This document shows, piece after piece, positions 1-13,392 of a DNA stretch of 64,000 bases (position 1 is the first letter of the stretch; the number at the start of each line of letters is the position of its first letter). Location of the stretch: the NCBI GenBank assembly GCA_944472155.2, contig OX235279.1:62531564-62595563 (forward strand). Direction: 5' to 3'. The notes beneath the pieces were generated by a model. It saw nothing but the letters and a program-made list of their open reading frames with translations, had not been told where the DNA came from and searched no databases. Origin of the DNA: Trichobilharzia szidati (lineage: Eukaryota; Platyhelminthes; Trematoda; Strigeidida; Schistosomatidae). A program made the translations under genes and the position numbers.

Positions 1-1601
1 TAAATAAAATTAAAAATAAAAACAAAATTAACCGGAGGAATTTGTAGAGAATATTAGTTGGAGAAGATACAAATATAATGTAGAAAAACGCTTGTCTAAA
101 GACTCGTGTTTTACATTTCTAACTTGAAATAGTACCATAATTTACCTAATTCACACAGCATCCCTAAACAACAGTGAACATTTGATTGATATAACATGAA
201 ATCACTCATTTCATTATGGTTATAAATTGGAATTAGTTAACTTTCATGTTTTAGAATGCACCCCAAAGAAAAACAGAGAAAATTTCTTGAATTATGGAAT
301 TCACATGAATATGCAGTCTAGAGACATGCATAGAAACTCCTAACAAGCCTGTAAAGAAGCGCACCAAATAAGATCTCAACTTCAACGCTTGTCGTGAAGA
401 AAGAAAATTTTATTTGATGTATTAAGAATACTTTCAAAACAGCATAACACCGCTGAAAAGCAGACGGTATAAAAGGAAACAGCTTGGCTCCTCAAAAAAC
501 ATAGTACGAAAAACAGAATCAACTCAAGCATAGAATAAAAGTGTCGAGGAATCAAAATCCTGACAAGTAGAAGAAATAAATAGCCGACCTAACTTAGAAA
601 CGACGCTTGCCAGTTAATAGAGAAAATGTGTTCGTAGCTGTAAATATTCACAGCCATATAATCAAAAAGAAGTCAGTTGTGCACAATTCCGCTTATCATA
701 GTAAAAATAACTTACAAGACCTTCAGCTGAAAATCGCACATTTAATTACAGATATAAATATCTCACATTATTCCTTATTTGGATATCAGGTAAAACGAAA
801 AATAAATGATGGTAGCAAATTTTTTAATTGTTCGCATACCAGTATATCATGCTAGAAACAAGAAATTTTAAAATAAGACGAAGAGTGATAGACAAGAGAA
901 ACAGTGTGCTATCACCACATAGAAACAGAAAATAATTACAATATGCTTATACCTATTGACCGGAGCAATTACGCGAGACTCGATCTAAGGTGAATTCACT
1001 GATGATAATAAAAATGTAATAGAATGCAAGGTTTTCGGTTTCGTCGTTATGCGACATTGTCAATAGCATTCATCATTTGAAAGGATGACACCAAAATTTC
1101 AGCAATGGCGTTAAAGTTTCGGTGATCTGGTGTCTGATGAAATATCATAGTTCTAAACATAGCAGCATCGTTCAATCCATATATATATATATAATCTTGC
1201 TTAAAAAGCTGAATGCGTCACAACTTAATTTTATTAAATACATCAATAAATGGATTTGAGTATTAATGAATAAAAAACTATCTAACATTTAGTCAATCAC
1301 TAATATATAGTTATAAAATAGAGATATGATTTATTTCAATCAATTAGGATCATATTTTAGGCGAGTAAAATATTCATAGATTTCACTGGAACTGCAATGC
1401 CACAAAAATAATTCCCAATGAATATATAACAATACCGAATAAAGTTTGGCTTCAGTTGTTTGAATAAACTTCTTATTTTGTGTCAAACGGTAAAAACAGA
1501 ATGTCAACCCGCATTTAATGCAAATCTAATAACAACGCAGATGATTTATATCAATAAAAACAATGACCTGAATAGTAGTTACTAGGTTCTTTTTGACTCA
1601 C

Positions 1602-4600
1602 CTTAAATTGATTTTCTTTTTGTAACCAGTTTAGTCTAGCTTTGTCAAACTCCAGTTGATTCTTATATAACTGACTGCTTAAACTTCGGATTTGATACTG
1701 TTCGGATGATAGTGTTTGTTTTAACTGTTCAATTTGTGCTTTTTGCTATGAAAAATATTAGCAAAAAATGGATTTATTCGCTTCGTTGTAGGCGAATAAC
1801 TGCAAATAACATTTACGCTATTCTATACGAACTGTAACCAAATTTGTCCGGACAGTTGTACAATAATTGGGTATCAAGTGAGAAGTAGACACATGAAAAC
1901 ATTATATTCGTATAAATCTCATCGAAATTGAGATTTATGCAAATATAATTTTTCTACATCTGTCTATTTACATTATAGTTTAACGTTGTAATAGCTCCGT
2001 TTATACTGATCAGTGAAAACTAAAAATGTGAAGCTTTATTGAGAAACCATAGATTTTAGATGTTAGTAGCCAATAAGCAGAAGGCTGCACATGTACTTAT
2101 CGCTCATGTTTGCACTATTCATCAGAGTATGATTGAATTCTTGGGGAAACCAGTGTTTCTTATATAATACGAACATGAAGTAGTGAAATTAATAATGCAG
2201 CAAGCTATGAATACTTTGAGCATGTACGGTGTAAGTATTTATGATCGTTATATGTCATGACATCTGGATACTAGATAGTAATGTTAAATTTCTTTTACCT
2301 TAAACAGAATCTCGAGAAGTCGGGGATTTAGTAGAGGCATGTAAAGATAAATAGCCGTATATATTCTTTGTAAAGGTAAAGAATAAACATTCTAGAACTA
2401 TCAATTAAATAATTAATATGACCCGTTGCACAAGAGGTGGCTCTCGTTGCCCAAGTGGTCTAGTGGATAACGCTTTGGCATTTGAAACTATGGGCACTGG
2501 GTTCGAGCCTAGGTGGGAACATCATCACTCACTGGGGAATGCAGGCACATCCAGTTGACGAGTCCAAAATAGGATGAAATGCGCATCCTGGATTCCACTG
2601 CTAATCATCATCCACCAATTAAATATCAATATAATAATCTCAAAACTTAAGAGAAGGAAAGAGATCCCAAGCATACAAAAGTAAGCAGAGTGTATTTGAA
2701 ACTGCATACAGGTGCTCCGGGCCGTAATCCTTTTTCTCAAAACACAGGCAACATTATAAATCCTGCAGAAAGCCTCTGTCGATTCTTAAGTCCGAAATAT
2801 ACGTAATTATTACAATGACCTACAGGTTTACTACAATTTTCCGTCGATTGTAACAATTATGACTGAAGTTACAAGACAGTGACTGAAACTCTAAAACCGT
2901 ATATTTTTCCAAATAAATTTTAAAAATTCTTTGTTAAAGTGCCAATTAGAAGGAAGATAAATTCTGTAGTGTTTTGCCATTCAAACTAATAAGAATGAAA
3001 CTTTCGAATATCTAATTATCGTTTCGAGTCAGGGATAGAATATTAAGTTTCAAAACTGCCAATATTCCAGATAAGAAGGAACCATATCTCTACTAATACT
3101 GATACTAATTCACTTTGCAGCATTGCCTCCAACCATCTAATATCATCAAATCAATGTGCACCGTGATTGCAAGCTGCCTAGAATGGTGGCCACATTGCAA
3201 ACCTGACTGATAGAATTCAGTCTGCACCAAAGAAAGGACTAGACACGTCACACTAGTTACTAGTGTCCAGTCAAAATAATAGTAATATGCCGGATTATTA
3301 TAATTTAACACCTACTTGAGCAATAAGTTTATTATTTTCATCAAGAAGAGGAGATATATCGTCTCTCTTAGAATTAAAATTCAGAATATTACAGTCGATT
3401 CCAACAGAATTTGTCGTTGGTTTGAGAGATGAGACCTGAATTGATTTGGAAGTCTTCGTACGTGGAGCACTGAGCACTTCAGTAGTTTGCACTGCGCAGT
3501 CTGAAAATCCAAATGTTGATTCTAATCAAGAAAAATGTAAAAAGTTATATACATATATATACATTCACCTGAAGAAGCCAATATTGTATTCAGGTGAAGT
3601 TTCTCACCCTGACCATCATTGCTTAATTGTAAAAACTGTCTATTTCCCCTTCTTTTTAAGCCCTTCAAAAGTTACCATTGTTTTAACTGGATTCAACAGT
3701 TGCATTAATAGCCCTCCTAATTTTATCTGATTTTCAGTCTAGTAATATGTTTGTGCAGTTTATCACCTACACATGCTTTTCAACCGTAATTTATCAACCA
3801 CAACAACTTGATATTATATAAAAAATAACAAAATTGTCGAAAGCTGTTACTATTTTAATATAGTGTGTATATATAACTGCAGTACTTGCTGAGGAAGTTA
3901 TCAGAAAGAGTATTGTTTGCTCAGTCTTTCTGTCTTATAATAGCTAAAACACTTATCGCATGAACATGCTTTTAATTTCCCCAAAGTGCTGAAATTCAGA
4001 ATAGTAATAAAGACTGATATGAATGGTTTGAATTTACTACATTTGTACAGTCGGCTTTTCATATACGAAAAGAAGAAATAAGTGTGATATAAGCAGCTTG
4101 ACATGGTAATTAAGATTTCAGAAGATCCTAGATGCTTCATCAGTATAATATAATACCTAAATGATTGGTAGGGAATAAGAAGTAATAAATATTATGTATT
4201 AGTCTCTCACATGTTAGCATAATATGTTAGCTTTCTTAGAATGTCGCTTATTTCGGCCTCTAAAAAACCTGACTTACCTACACCCTTGTTTTATTTCATA
4301 CATGTTTTGTGTAAGAAAGTATTTTATTTCATTGGATAAAGTATTTAATACTCTGTTGTTTTGAAACGGCATCACTTGATTACCTGAGATCACTTCAGCA
4401 ATGTCTGTAAGTTGCTATCTCAAATATATATATATATACATATATAAACTTTGGTCATAAAGTATACTATTCTATCCATTAATGCTTCCTACCGTTTCAC
4501 AAGAAATTGTACTTTAAATTTACTCAACATAATGTCCATAAATAATGGCTATGAAAAGCCTCAACTGGAAGATGGTTATTTTGAGAGGTCTATGCAAAAC

Positions 4601-5143
4601 GTCTGTCGTATTTAATAACTTACTGCAATATGAAATAGAATTCATCACTTGAAGATTGCACAGTTCGAGATTTTCATGTGAAACAGTGTAGTTTGCGAAT
4701 TACAAGTTTACTTCTACGTGATACTATTTTACACAGTTAAGTTGGTGCCAGACAGTTTCCTAATTACTCACCACGTATTTTATTCCAGTGTTTCGGGTTG
4801 AAAAAGTATATTCCTGAACTACTGATATAATTATTATAGTTTTAAATCGATGCGACATTAGTAACTTAAACTGATGATGCATTAAAAACTTGCCTTGTTT
4901 TACAATTTTATTATTTTCTTCAGTTACTGAATTTATCTTTTTTACACTAATGGATGGTTGTTCTGGGACTTCTGCAGATATACAAACACCAGCAGATCCA
5001 TTGTAATCTGTCAGCTGGTCACTTCCATCTGTTAGGATGTGAGAAAGTAGCAGGGATATATTCTCTTGAGTGTTTTCTTTCACCGTATGTGGAGATTTCT
5101 TTGTTAGAGATTTTCCGAAATGAGACTGACGAGTTGCACCATT
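1602..5143 (-). CDS. Coiled-coil protein gene, 3' exons (family not recognised)
   Basis: Four exons join in phase: 3738-3676 (starts TENQIKLGGLL), 3635-3569 (starts FLQLSNDGQGE), 3500-3316 (contains DCAVQTTEV and ends DENNKLIAQ) and 1745-1602 (starts QKAQIEQLKQ, ends WLQKENQFK before GTGAGT). Introns are 40 nt, 68 nt and 1570 nt, all GT-AG. An earlier exon starts at 5143 (AAT GGT GCA, phase 0) and reads NGATRQSHFGK... to EENNKIVKQ. Its 3' end is unclear: GTGAGT at 4768-4763 keeps phase 0 into 3738; a GC donor after 4894 does not. The last exon is strongly heptad-like (Q, L, E, K rich). A possible terminal exon is 1152-1111 (TTTAG acceptor, 13 codons, TAA). I see no catalytic motif; a centrosomal or scaffold role would be a guess. 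Confidence 0.55.
2448..2730 (+). mobile_element. SM-alpha-like tRNA-headed repeat with hammerhead ribozyme, copy 1
   Basis: A short non-autonomous repeat with an internal RNA polymerase III promoter: box A TGGTCTAGTGG at 2456-2466 and box B GGTTCGAGCCT at 2500-2510, followed about 40 nt later by a hammerhead core (separate entry). This order is that of the schistosome SM-alpha satellite/SINE family. The 3' boundary is approximate. It lies in the intron between the 1745-1602 and 3500-3316 coiled-coil exons, in the opposite orientation. Confidence 0.8.
2549..2593 (+). ncRNA. Hammerhead ribozyme, type I, core C3 changed to U
   Basis: Stem I pairs ATCCAG (2549-2554) with CTGGAT (2588-2593). The core reads TTGACGA (2555-2561) where CUGANGA is expected. 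Stem II pairs GTCC with GGAT (2562-2565 and 2572-2575). GAAA is at 2576-2579. The tiny stem III TGC/GCA leads to the AUC cleavage site after 2587. Everything needed is present except C3, which is U, so self-cleavage is probably impaired. Confidence 0.8.
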
Positions 5144-8100
5144 CTGTAGGTTTAAAATTTAAGAAATTATAGGGTTATTGCAAGATTCTATTACAGATTC
5201 TAATTAGATAGGTATCACTGAAATTGGGTTATTCGAATAAAATGTTATTACAAAAAAACTAAGTTATTGACCATTTTGTGACTAGAAGTCGTTTTTAAAG
5301 AACCTATATTGCCAAGTAGGTTCAGGGAAAGTTCCACAACGAACTAAACCCTATCGATTTGATTCACGTCACCTCACTCCATTCCTTAGCAACCTTCGCA
5401 GCAGTGGTTTTCTTGATTATTACATCAGTCACTGCATGCAAAACGCTTATTTACCCGTATGACAACCTCTCGCCTTTAATTTTTCTTGTTGATTAATCGG
5501 AAAACTGTTTGTTGCAGGGATCGCATTATCACCATTGATTACATATATCTACATATACATACGTTTATGCATACGTATTCTAAACGAGTGTGCATTTTAA
5601 TACGAGAGAATATATATTGGATAGTCTGATTATTTTGTCACTCTCACAAGTAACACTTCGTTTTAAAAAAATAAGTTAAACCAACTACTGACTTAGCCAT
5701 ATCTTGGGTCTTTATTCTTCGGCTCTTCAATTCAATTCGAAATTAACCTCAGACTCATCCAAATGTTTGGCATGCAGATACCATAGATTTGAAGAAACCT
5801 GCTTTGACTTTTACCCACTGATTCAGCTTGTTAACTGACGGTGAATAGAATACATGTAACAATGCATATGAATGGTCATACCTTGATTTATCTCTTGGAG
5901 GGTCCGTAGTGGACAAAACGACGCCGCACCGGTGTACATAAAAGTTGAAGAACGCTATTTTCTATCGCCATACAACAGATATAAGTTTAAGGTCTTGGTT
6001 TATTAATCTAGATGCACATATTTGTCACAGCTATTTGGAAACTAGTGAGCATATTAAATAAATCAAGTTAAGGGACTCGACCCCGACTCCTCCTCTTTAA
6101 TAAACACATGAGAAGAATATCTGCAGCCTTGTTAATTTATCTCAGTGGATTATTCTGTAATAGTGGTAGTAAGGTTAGTGGCTTTTGTGTAAGGAAATTT
6201 TGGAATGGAACCCATATACATTGAGGAATAAACCTTCTTAAAATTGCCTCTAAAGCAAGATTCTGAAAACCCAGTAGACCACGGTGAGTTCGACTTACGT
6301 ATATCAGTGACATCAGCGAGCCACATAGCTAGACCTTTGTCAGCGCTGCTGAACAAGTCAGTAAGCCGGTTTAAACCTCCGGGAGATTAAGAAGATGCAA
6401 TGACTAGCCTAATCTTCAAACTTGGAATTCTGATGAGAACAATTATTGCTTTAGTCTAACTAGTATTGTTATTTATTTACTTTAACGAATTACCTACGAT
6501 CCTGATATTCAGCATATTGAGAATAACAGAATTTTACGGAGGAATATCATGACTTTGAGGCAGTTCATTTTTCTCAACTGAACTTTTATAAAATGGAAGG
6601 TTTGGGTTAATTCAGCCACCATCTTGCACAAGGCTTTTGACAAGGTTTTTCATTTGAGTTTCACGCTAAAGCTAGATATGAGTTTCTTTAAGATTGCGTA
6701 TACGCCTTATGCCGAGTGCTAATGAGCATGAAACCTAGGCACAGGGTTTCCTACAGATTAAAAATCTAGACATTCTTGGAAGTAATAAATGATGGGAGAC
6801 TGTGATGAGAGAAAGGGTTATTAGATCTTCTCAATAAAGCGACCGGTGAAGAGTAGCACTCTTCAGGGTGGGATTCTACTCTCGCATATCTTCCATCTGT
6901 ATATACACCGTGAACTATTGGTGAAAAGGTTATCCTCTCCAGTGTTCGCCTAACATATCATGTTCTATAGCGCTTTGCATAGTAATGAATATCTACACAC
7001 TTAGACAGAAAATCAGATTTTTTGGTCGATAGACCTTCAAAACGAATATAAACAAGAGTTAGGTCATTAATTTTGCTCACATTAATATTCTCTATTACTC
7101 AAAAAATAGATTCTCTACATCAATAGTGATCGGCATAAGAATACAGCAGTGGTTTTAAACTAGGACCTAAGGACCACAGAAAACCATGCAGCATTCGAGT
7201 TTGAATACTAGACGTCTACCATGAAGCCTTTGCAAGCTGTGATTTCAATGCTTAAAAGTCATGGTGGAGATTTCTCTGTCAAGAAGTCTGTCTCCTACAT
7301 TGAAATGTGAACCACTGAGGTCATTCACCGGACCCCATTGTTTCAAAAACATTTGCTGATAGACTAAAATCAGGCCTGATATCTGCTCTACAGTAGACTG
7401 AAAACACCGTATCAGGTATAAAGCTTGCCATCCTTAGCAACCTGAAAAGTGTATGTAAATATTAGTTGAGTAGGATGGCATCTATTCAGAGAGTTTTCAG
7501 TGTGTTTGCGTATAGCTCCAGAGGTCGAAGGTTTGAAGCATATTTAATATTACATTTACATTTCTACTGTTGGATTGGTACAGACAAAACGTCACACAAT
7601 GAAGTTAAACTATGATTATGGTACACACTGATTTTAACTCATGAATAAAATTTAGAGCTTACAAACATCTCATTACTGGGTTATATTCACAATAGCTAAG
7701 TTTATCATTCTGAAGGGCAGTTAAGTTACACCTTAAAGAGCTGTTGTGAAGTGTAAAAACTAACATATTAGCGAACAGTAAAAATCGTCAATGAATTAGT
7801 TTAACGTGGTGATGAATATCGAGTCAAGTAAGAAACTAAAACAATACCTTGAGTGCGGAAGTTTTCTCGAATACAAATAAAACTTCATGAGAAATATTTA
7901 GGTAAAGTTCTCTACCAATCACAAATTTAAACCTCCTATTAAATGTTCATGACTGCAAAATAATATAAAGTGAGGTAATAAAAATGCGGGATTCAACTTC
8001 TCATAAGTTCAAAGTAGTTAATCAAATGTTTGCTATGATAACCGTTAGGAAAGAAACCCAAGAATCACCTACATTTTGTTTCCCTAGAGTAGACTTCCTA

Positions 8101-11100
8101 TAAAAAAGAGTTCGATTTCACAATATAGACCTCACTTTTGTCCTAATATTTGAAGAGAACAAGACCTCAAATTAGGTTGAGGTTTCACATTTAAAAAGGT
8201 TTTGCTTGGTTTACGTATAATTTCCTGATGCATATGACCTCGTTCTGCACATCGACCTATATTATCCTTCAGCATCATTTGGGTCATAATTTCTGTCAAC
8301 GAGTAGATTTGGAAAAATAATTTGTAAAACGTACTTTCACAGAGTTCGATATTTTCCAGTAAACCTTTTTGTTCCGTTATAGGACGTTTATTGCCTTCAC
8401 GTGAAAACCTTAGTTACATCATCTTACCTAGGTTATTCGTGACTCCATTAGTTCCACTCATGACTAAAATGGCGATAACAACCAACCATTTTCAAAAAGC
8501 CTCTTATCGCTCAACAAACAATATTCAATATCCAATGTCTGATGAGTTTTCCTCCATGGAATGCCACGAGGAAAACCATTTTAACTTAGTTACAGAATAC
8601 TTTTTTGTGTTAGTCTGGTCATTTGTAGTCTTATCGGAAGTAATGAAGTCTACCATAAGCCGACGGTGGGGGGGATGGAGTGTGAAAAAAAATTTTCTCA
8701 ACTTTTCATCATATGCATTACTCTAAAGATCAGTCATCCTTTCTATCACCTATCTCCGAAATCTTTCCAAGGCACTGCCATCCCCTCTGAGTAGTGGAGA
8801 ATCAGAGATGTGGTACACTGCAAGTTGTGAGTACGTTTTGTTCAGCCTTGGAAAAAGTTCATGAGTGAGCCCACCTAACTGTCAATGAGTAGACTGTATA
8901 ACGCCCTTGCTAAATCGCCATTGTATTTCAGGCTAGTATCCACTTTCCTCGTGAGAAACAGACCTTAATCGCGCCCCAAATTATCGTTATATACATGTAG
9001 CTTACACTCAGCAGCCTGCGGGTACTTAGTTGCCTGTTTTCAGGTTGCAAGCCAAACCACTGACCAGTGTCCAGCCTTCCAAAAATTTTAGGTCTATATG
9101 AGTCTCGCAAGCATTTTATTGCTCTCTAAATCTTTGTATCGGCAGTGTGAAGAAGATCAGTGAAATTTAGAAGGCATGACAAGTCGCTGTGAAGGAAAAC
9201 CAAGGAATAAACATCAGGTAGAACAACAAGATTTACGTGTAAAAGCCCACAAATTTTACGTATTTATCATACGTACCGCCACTATATCTTAAGCAGTTCG
9301 TGCTCATGTCCAGTGGCTAAAGAATAATGCATCGATCAATATCCAGTATATATATTAAACGACACATCGCATAGACGCGATGGTATATCTTCCGCCATAG
9401 GGACGAGATTAGAAGGTCGATCTTGCTTTTTCTGAAACTGTAATTGATCTTGTGAATAGTGAACAACTCCAATTATTTTTAGGAATTCTACGCAGCTTTT
9501 TGAAATTCACATCTTCAGAATAAAAGGGCACTGGAGAGCCTACTTTGTGTGGAAGCTGATGTCATATATTGAAAACATTAAGAGATGCATACAGACTCGT
9601 CGATAATCTCTTGAATTCGAGTTGACGCCGAATTATTCGTCCGTAATTCAATTTTTGGAGAAGTTCCTTCCTGTGAATAAAGTTCACAAGAAATCAGGCA
9701 ACTTTAGCTCCCGACGAGTTCCTAAACTCTCTTACTAACACTGGTTTGCGAGCGGAACTGTTATGAACTGTAATATCCATTCCGGTGAATGCTGAATTAT
9801 AATTTCATTACTTTTGTAGCTCAGGATTAACTTCTTTTAGGATTGTATTGGGTTGCGATAAGCGTACAGTTTCTTCAGGACGTCCTGGCATATAGTTAAA
9901 AGACAGGTTTAAGATAAGCATAAATGCGCTTATAGTGGTGCTTTAAGCCTTAAAATATCATGTCTTCTAACTCCATCAGCCTAAAAGTGTGGGGGAAGAA
10001 CTCTTGTTTCTCACTCTTCAGATATTTGGTGTTATTCTACCGAATGTCTGAGTGGGGTGCAATTTGAGTTTTTCAAAACTACTGTCAATCATTCATCCTT
10101 TCTTCATTGGAATTTAGCCATTTATAATTTACAGTCCGAGGCAAATTCGGAAACAAAGATGTTTGGCCTCACTGTGGGTCACCTATCTATTCAGCTGCGT
10201 ATAGAAACGCAAAATAGACACTGTGTAATAACTTAAATTTTTTGGCGAGGAGTTAATATCTGGACATTTTTGAACAGTAATTTGCAACTAGAAAAGTGTC
10301 ATGGATTTGTGTGTTTTCTCTCAACATCCAGATCCTCATTAACTGCATTATTGTTCAGCCCAATTCATATTGAAGGGGTTGAACATTGGATCCTCCGGTT
10401 ATGGTATTTTGGTGTCAGCAAATGGCAGACGCAATCGAAACTTTACTTACCAGTCCGTAGCACAGTCTAGGTGTGCATGACGCTCATCATTAAATGTCAC
10501 CTGGTAGGCTCTAGAGGTATCTGGCCCTGATATCAGAACAGTCTCTATCATGAAGCAGAATAAGGTGGTCGTCATTCTTTTTAGTTGTCTACCTAAACCT
10601 ATGACAGTTTCCACACTCCGTCATAGAAAATACATATGTTTTGTAACTCCAGGTATGAGATGGAAGCAATTTTTCCGTCTGAATGCCCTAAGGACCCAGT
10701 TACAATCGTTAAAATTTCGGTATTGTCGAATCTTGCTTTAATTTCAACTCACTGCATTTGAAGCTCTGGATGAAAAAACGTTCCATCATAATAATATGCA
10801 AGATGATTGTCACAGTAAAACTGACTAACCCGGAGATAAGTGGCTAGTTACTGGCCGATTTAATTATGCCTCCGCTACATATTTTCTGCAGCACACCATT
10901 ACCACCGTGTCCAGCATGTTTATTTGATGCCACCGAAGAGAAGTGTAAGGTTCATGACACAGACCGACCTGTGGCAACACCAAGTTTTCACTGACTGTTT
11001 CTCGTATAAGTCATCTCTAATTCGGAACTGGGACAGTGCCTGTGGTGATCAGTGCCTAGTTGTTGCTTCTCAACCGTACTGACAGCACGTGCCAATAGCA

Positions 11101-11746
11101 TTACTTTACTAAGGACGCTTTCATATGGCTGACCTGGGTGGAGACAAGTTTGAATGTTTCTATTTGAAGCGTTTCGGCCTCCTATCCATGCTAGCTGATC
11201 ATCCTCGACTATCATCCTATCTTTCCGTTCTAGCTACTATCGACAAATTCTTATTCCTGTTGTCTTCGCCGTGCGATGTGGGATATGTTAAGAAATCCGC
11301 CTATGGTACTTTGAGACACATGGCGATATCAGCCTGACGTCACGTGACAATGCAGAACAGGTGCACAGGTGAGGCGAAACGAACTTGTCGAATAGATTCG
11401 GAATTCTTTTTTCAATGTGAAATTAAAATTCTAATATTCAATTAAAAATAGGAAGACCTGAAGGCTATGAAAAATCTCATTTCCGTGGTTTATCTGTGAA
11501 AGCCCTGTTTTTTTATTGTTATTTTATAAATAAATCATAGACAAATAGAAATATTTTTGTTCCAACTTAGTGATAAACTGACGTATAAAACTAATCACTA
11601 AAATAACCAACAGATAAAGCAAATAATAATAGAAGATATTTCTGAAGATAAATTTTTCGGCCCACTAGTGGTTCAGCGAAACCTAGCAAAAATGTTGAAA
11701 GTGAGTTCAGTTTTCAGTACCATTCGATAAGGAAATAGAAACTTAC
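5144..11746. other. No supported gene; presumed intron of the coiled-coil gene
   Basis: Apart from the decayed RT at 6.6 kb I see no coding signal I can defend. Short open frames at 8391-8726 (plus) and 10988-11215 (minus) have no recognisable motif or splice context. A minus-strand stretch ending at about 10461 (ETVLISGPDTSRAYQVTFND) is protein-like and is followed by GTAAGT, but has no partner exon. Confidence 0.4.
6600..6960 (+). pseudogene. Decayed LINE reverse transcriptase fragment
   Basis: TILHKAFDKVFHLSFTLKL resembles the DLSKAFD.V.H..L..KL palm A block, and 240 nt later STLQGGILLSHIFHLYIHRE resembles the G..QG..LSP.LF.LYI block. Several stops lie between. CR1/Jockey-like in style; weak. 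Confidence 0.45.
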
Positions 11747-11816
11747 AGATAAGACTGATCTCGTTTCTTTCTTCTGTATTTCATAATCACTAACCGGCTC
11801 TGGTCGATCATGGGGT
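11747..11816 (-). CDS. Probable upstream exon of the coiled-coil gene
   Basis: A 70-nt minus-strand stretch between an AACAACAG acceptor and a perfect GTAAGT donor. It encodes 23 residues beginning PHDRPEPVSDYEIQ, and one leading base completes a split codon. It ends in phase 0, which matches the phase-0 start of the exon at 5143, so the two can be spliced across a 6.6-kb intron. Charged, polar composition like the downstream exons. The exon that should precede it (ending in phase 2) was not found. Confidence 0.42.
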
Positions 11817-13321
11817 CTGTTGTTTGTTTTGTATTGTAGAGATCTGAAAGTCAAAATGAAATTGGTATGTAAAATGAGGCTGTTAACTTCAAGCGACCAA
11901 AATTAAACATGGAAAGGTAACAGAAGGTAAATGAAATTATCATGAAACATTATCCCTATTATAACAAGAGTTCGAAAAGTTGTAGTATTCGAAGCCCGAT
12001 TTCGAAATTTAATGGTGTATCCACAGGTCTCTAGGGAGCAGTCATATAGAAGCATCTCATGCCTGGAGTTGCGTAGGGTGCGTGTTAATGCAGGTATTGA
12101 AAGTTTTCTTATCTTCGTTTTTGGCTTGCCAAGCTGTGTGGTATTCTGGAAACGCATCGACGGACATTTTGGAGATGAATAGTGTTGATTGTTACGCGAG
12201 ACATGGTATATACGAATAAGCGTTTACCCTGTAACTCATAAGGTGCTTGTCCCACTGACACTAGAGGGAAATCTGAACAACAGGTCAATCGTTAAAAATA
12301 CCAGATACTTTATGGGATGGAAATCGTAATCCAACGAGCATTGCTGAACTAACTACCGTTCATGTGAGAACAACTGAATGTGGAACAGTAGTGCACCTAA
12401 TGACGTGAGTGCTTGACCACGTATCTTCAGCTTAACAAATATTTTTCAAACAGGCGGTTATGTTGTGCATCCCTATTTCGAAGTAGGGCCACTTTTCTGT
12501 GGTCGGCATTAAGGCGTTCCAATAAATAGGCCAAAATATACCAGCATGATTTCATGAAAATTCAAAAATACACGTTTAACCTTTGAACTTATTGCATCCT
12601 TCTTTATTCACAGCACTACGCAGATATCCTTATCGAGAAACGTTTTCTGGTAGAAGTGCAGCAGATTTAAAGCTGTCCAAGAATATAATGCCTATGATAA
12701 TATGTATGACAGAAGAAAACTGTGATGCAAATGTTTCATTTGAGACGCATACAAATATATAAATTGCCATTAAACCATTGTAACAATGGACAGTGACGCT
12801 GTTGATACGCAGTAAAGCCATTGGACTTAAACAGCGAGGATCATAATTTAATGTCCACCGAAGAGTGTTGTAGACTAAAATTTTGGGAGATGATTTGCAC
12901 CACATGTTGGTGAGAACAGGAGTTTAGATATTATTTGATTTCCAGACGTCTTCAACATACTTCCTGCACTCAAATTTTCTGTCTTAAGTTATTTCCCACA
13001 ACATCTTTTGTGACTATCTCTTAGAGACGTTAAGGGATAGAACGAAGTATTCTAACGTAAATGACAAACTACAAGAGTTTGCAAGCGATAGTAGTTCAAG
13101 TTCCTATCTGAGAGCCTCCGAAATTATAGGTCCATTTAATGTATAAGCTTAAATACTACACCTGTTGTTTTTTGCCTACATTTTTAATTTTAGATAAAAC
13201 ATTAACGGTTAAGATACGTACCCTCAAACAGACAAGAAATTTCGTTTGTAAAACTTCTACCGAACACAATAAGTGGAATAAAATGGACATAAACCGACAA
13301 CATGAAAAAGGTATAACTCAC

Positions 13322-13392
13322 CACAACATCACATGGACAGATGTACACTCGTCGAGCACCATATATATCACAATAACCACAACCCAATTTTA
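13322..13392 (-). CDS. Tentative Cys-rich exon
   Basis: 71 nt between a TATCTTAG acceptor and a GTGAGT donor, open in one frame for 23 codons: KLGCGYCDIYG...YICPCDVV, with five cysteines in two close groups (C-x2-C and C-x-C), which suggests metal binding or disulfides. It needs a preceding exon ending in phase 1, as the candidates at 17342, 38041 and 49604 all do, and it ends in phase 0. It could be a chance open stretch. Confidence 0.28.

Noticed and set aside
4889..4894. GC-AG intron after CAAG in the coiled-coil exon that starts at 5143
   Set aside because: The donor GCAAGT looks good and its phase would fit the exon at 3500, but that would skip the well-supported exons at 3738 and 3635; left as an alternative only.
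6150..6356. 68-codon minus-strand ORF (SIPKFPYTKATNLTT)
   Set aside because: Faintly like the region before a LINE RT domain, but no RT follows on that strand; the nearby RT relic is on the plus strand.
8391..8726. 111-codon plus-strand ORF
   Set aside because: No recognisable motif, no start-codon context (non-ATG start), no splice or repeat context; composition like neighbouring non-coding DNA.
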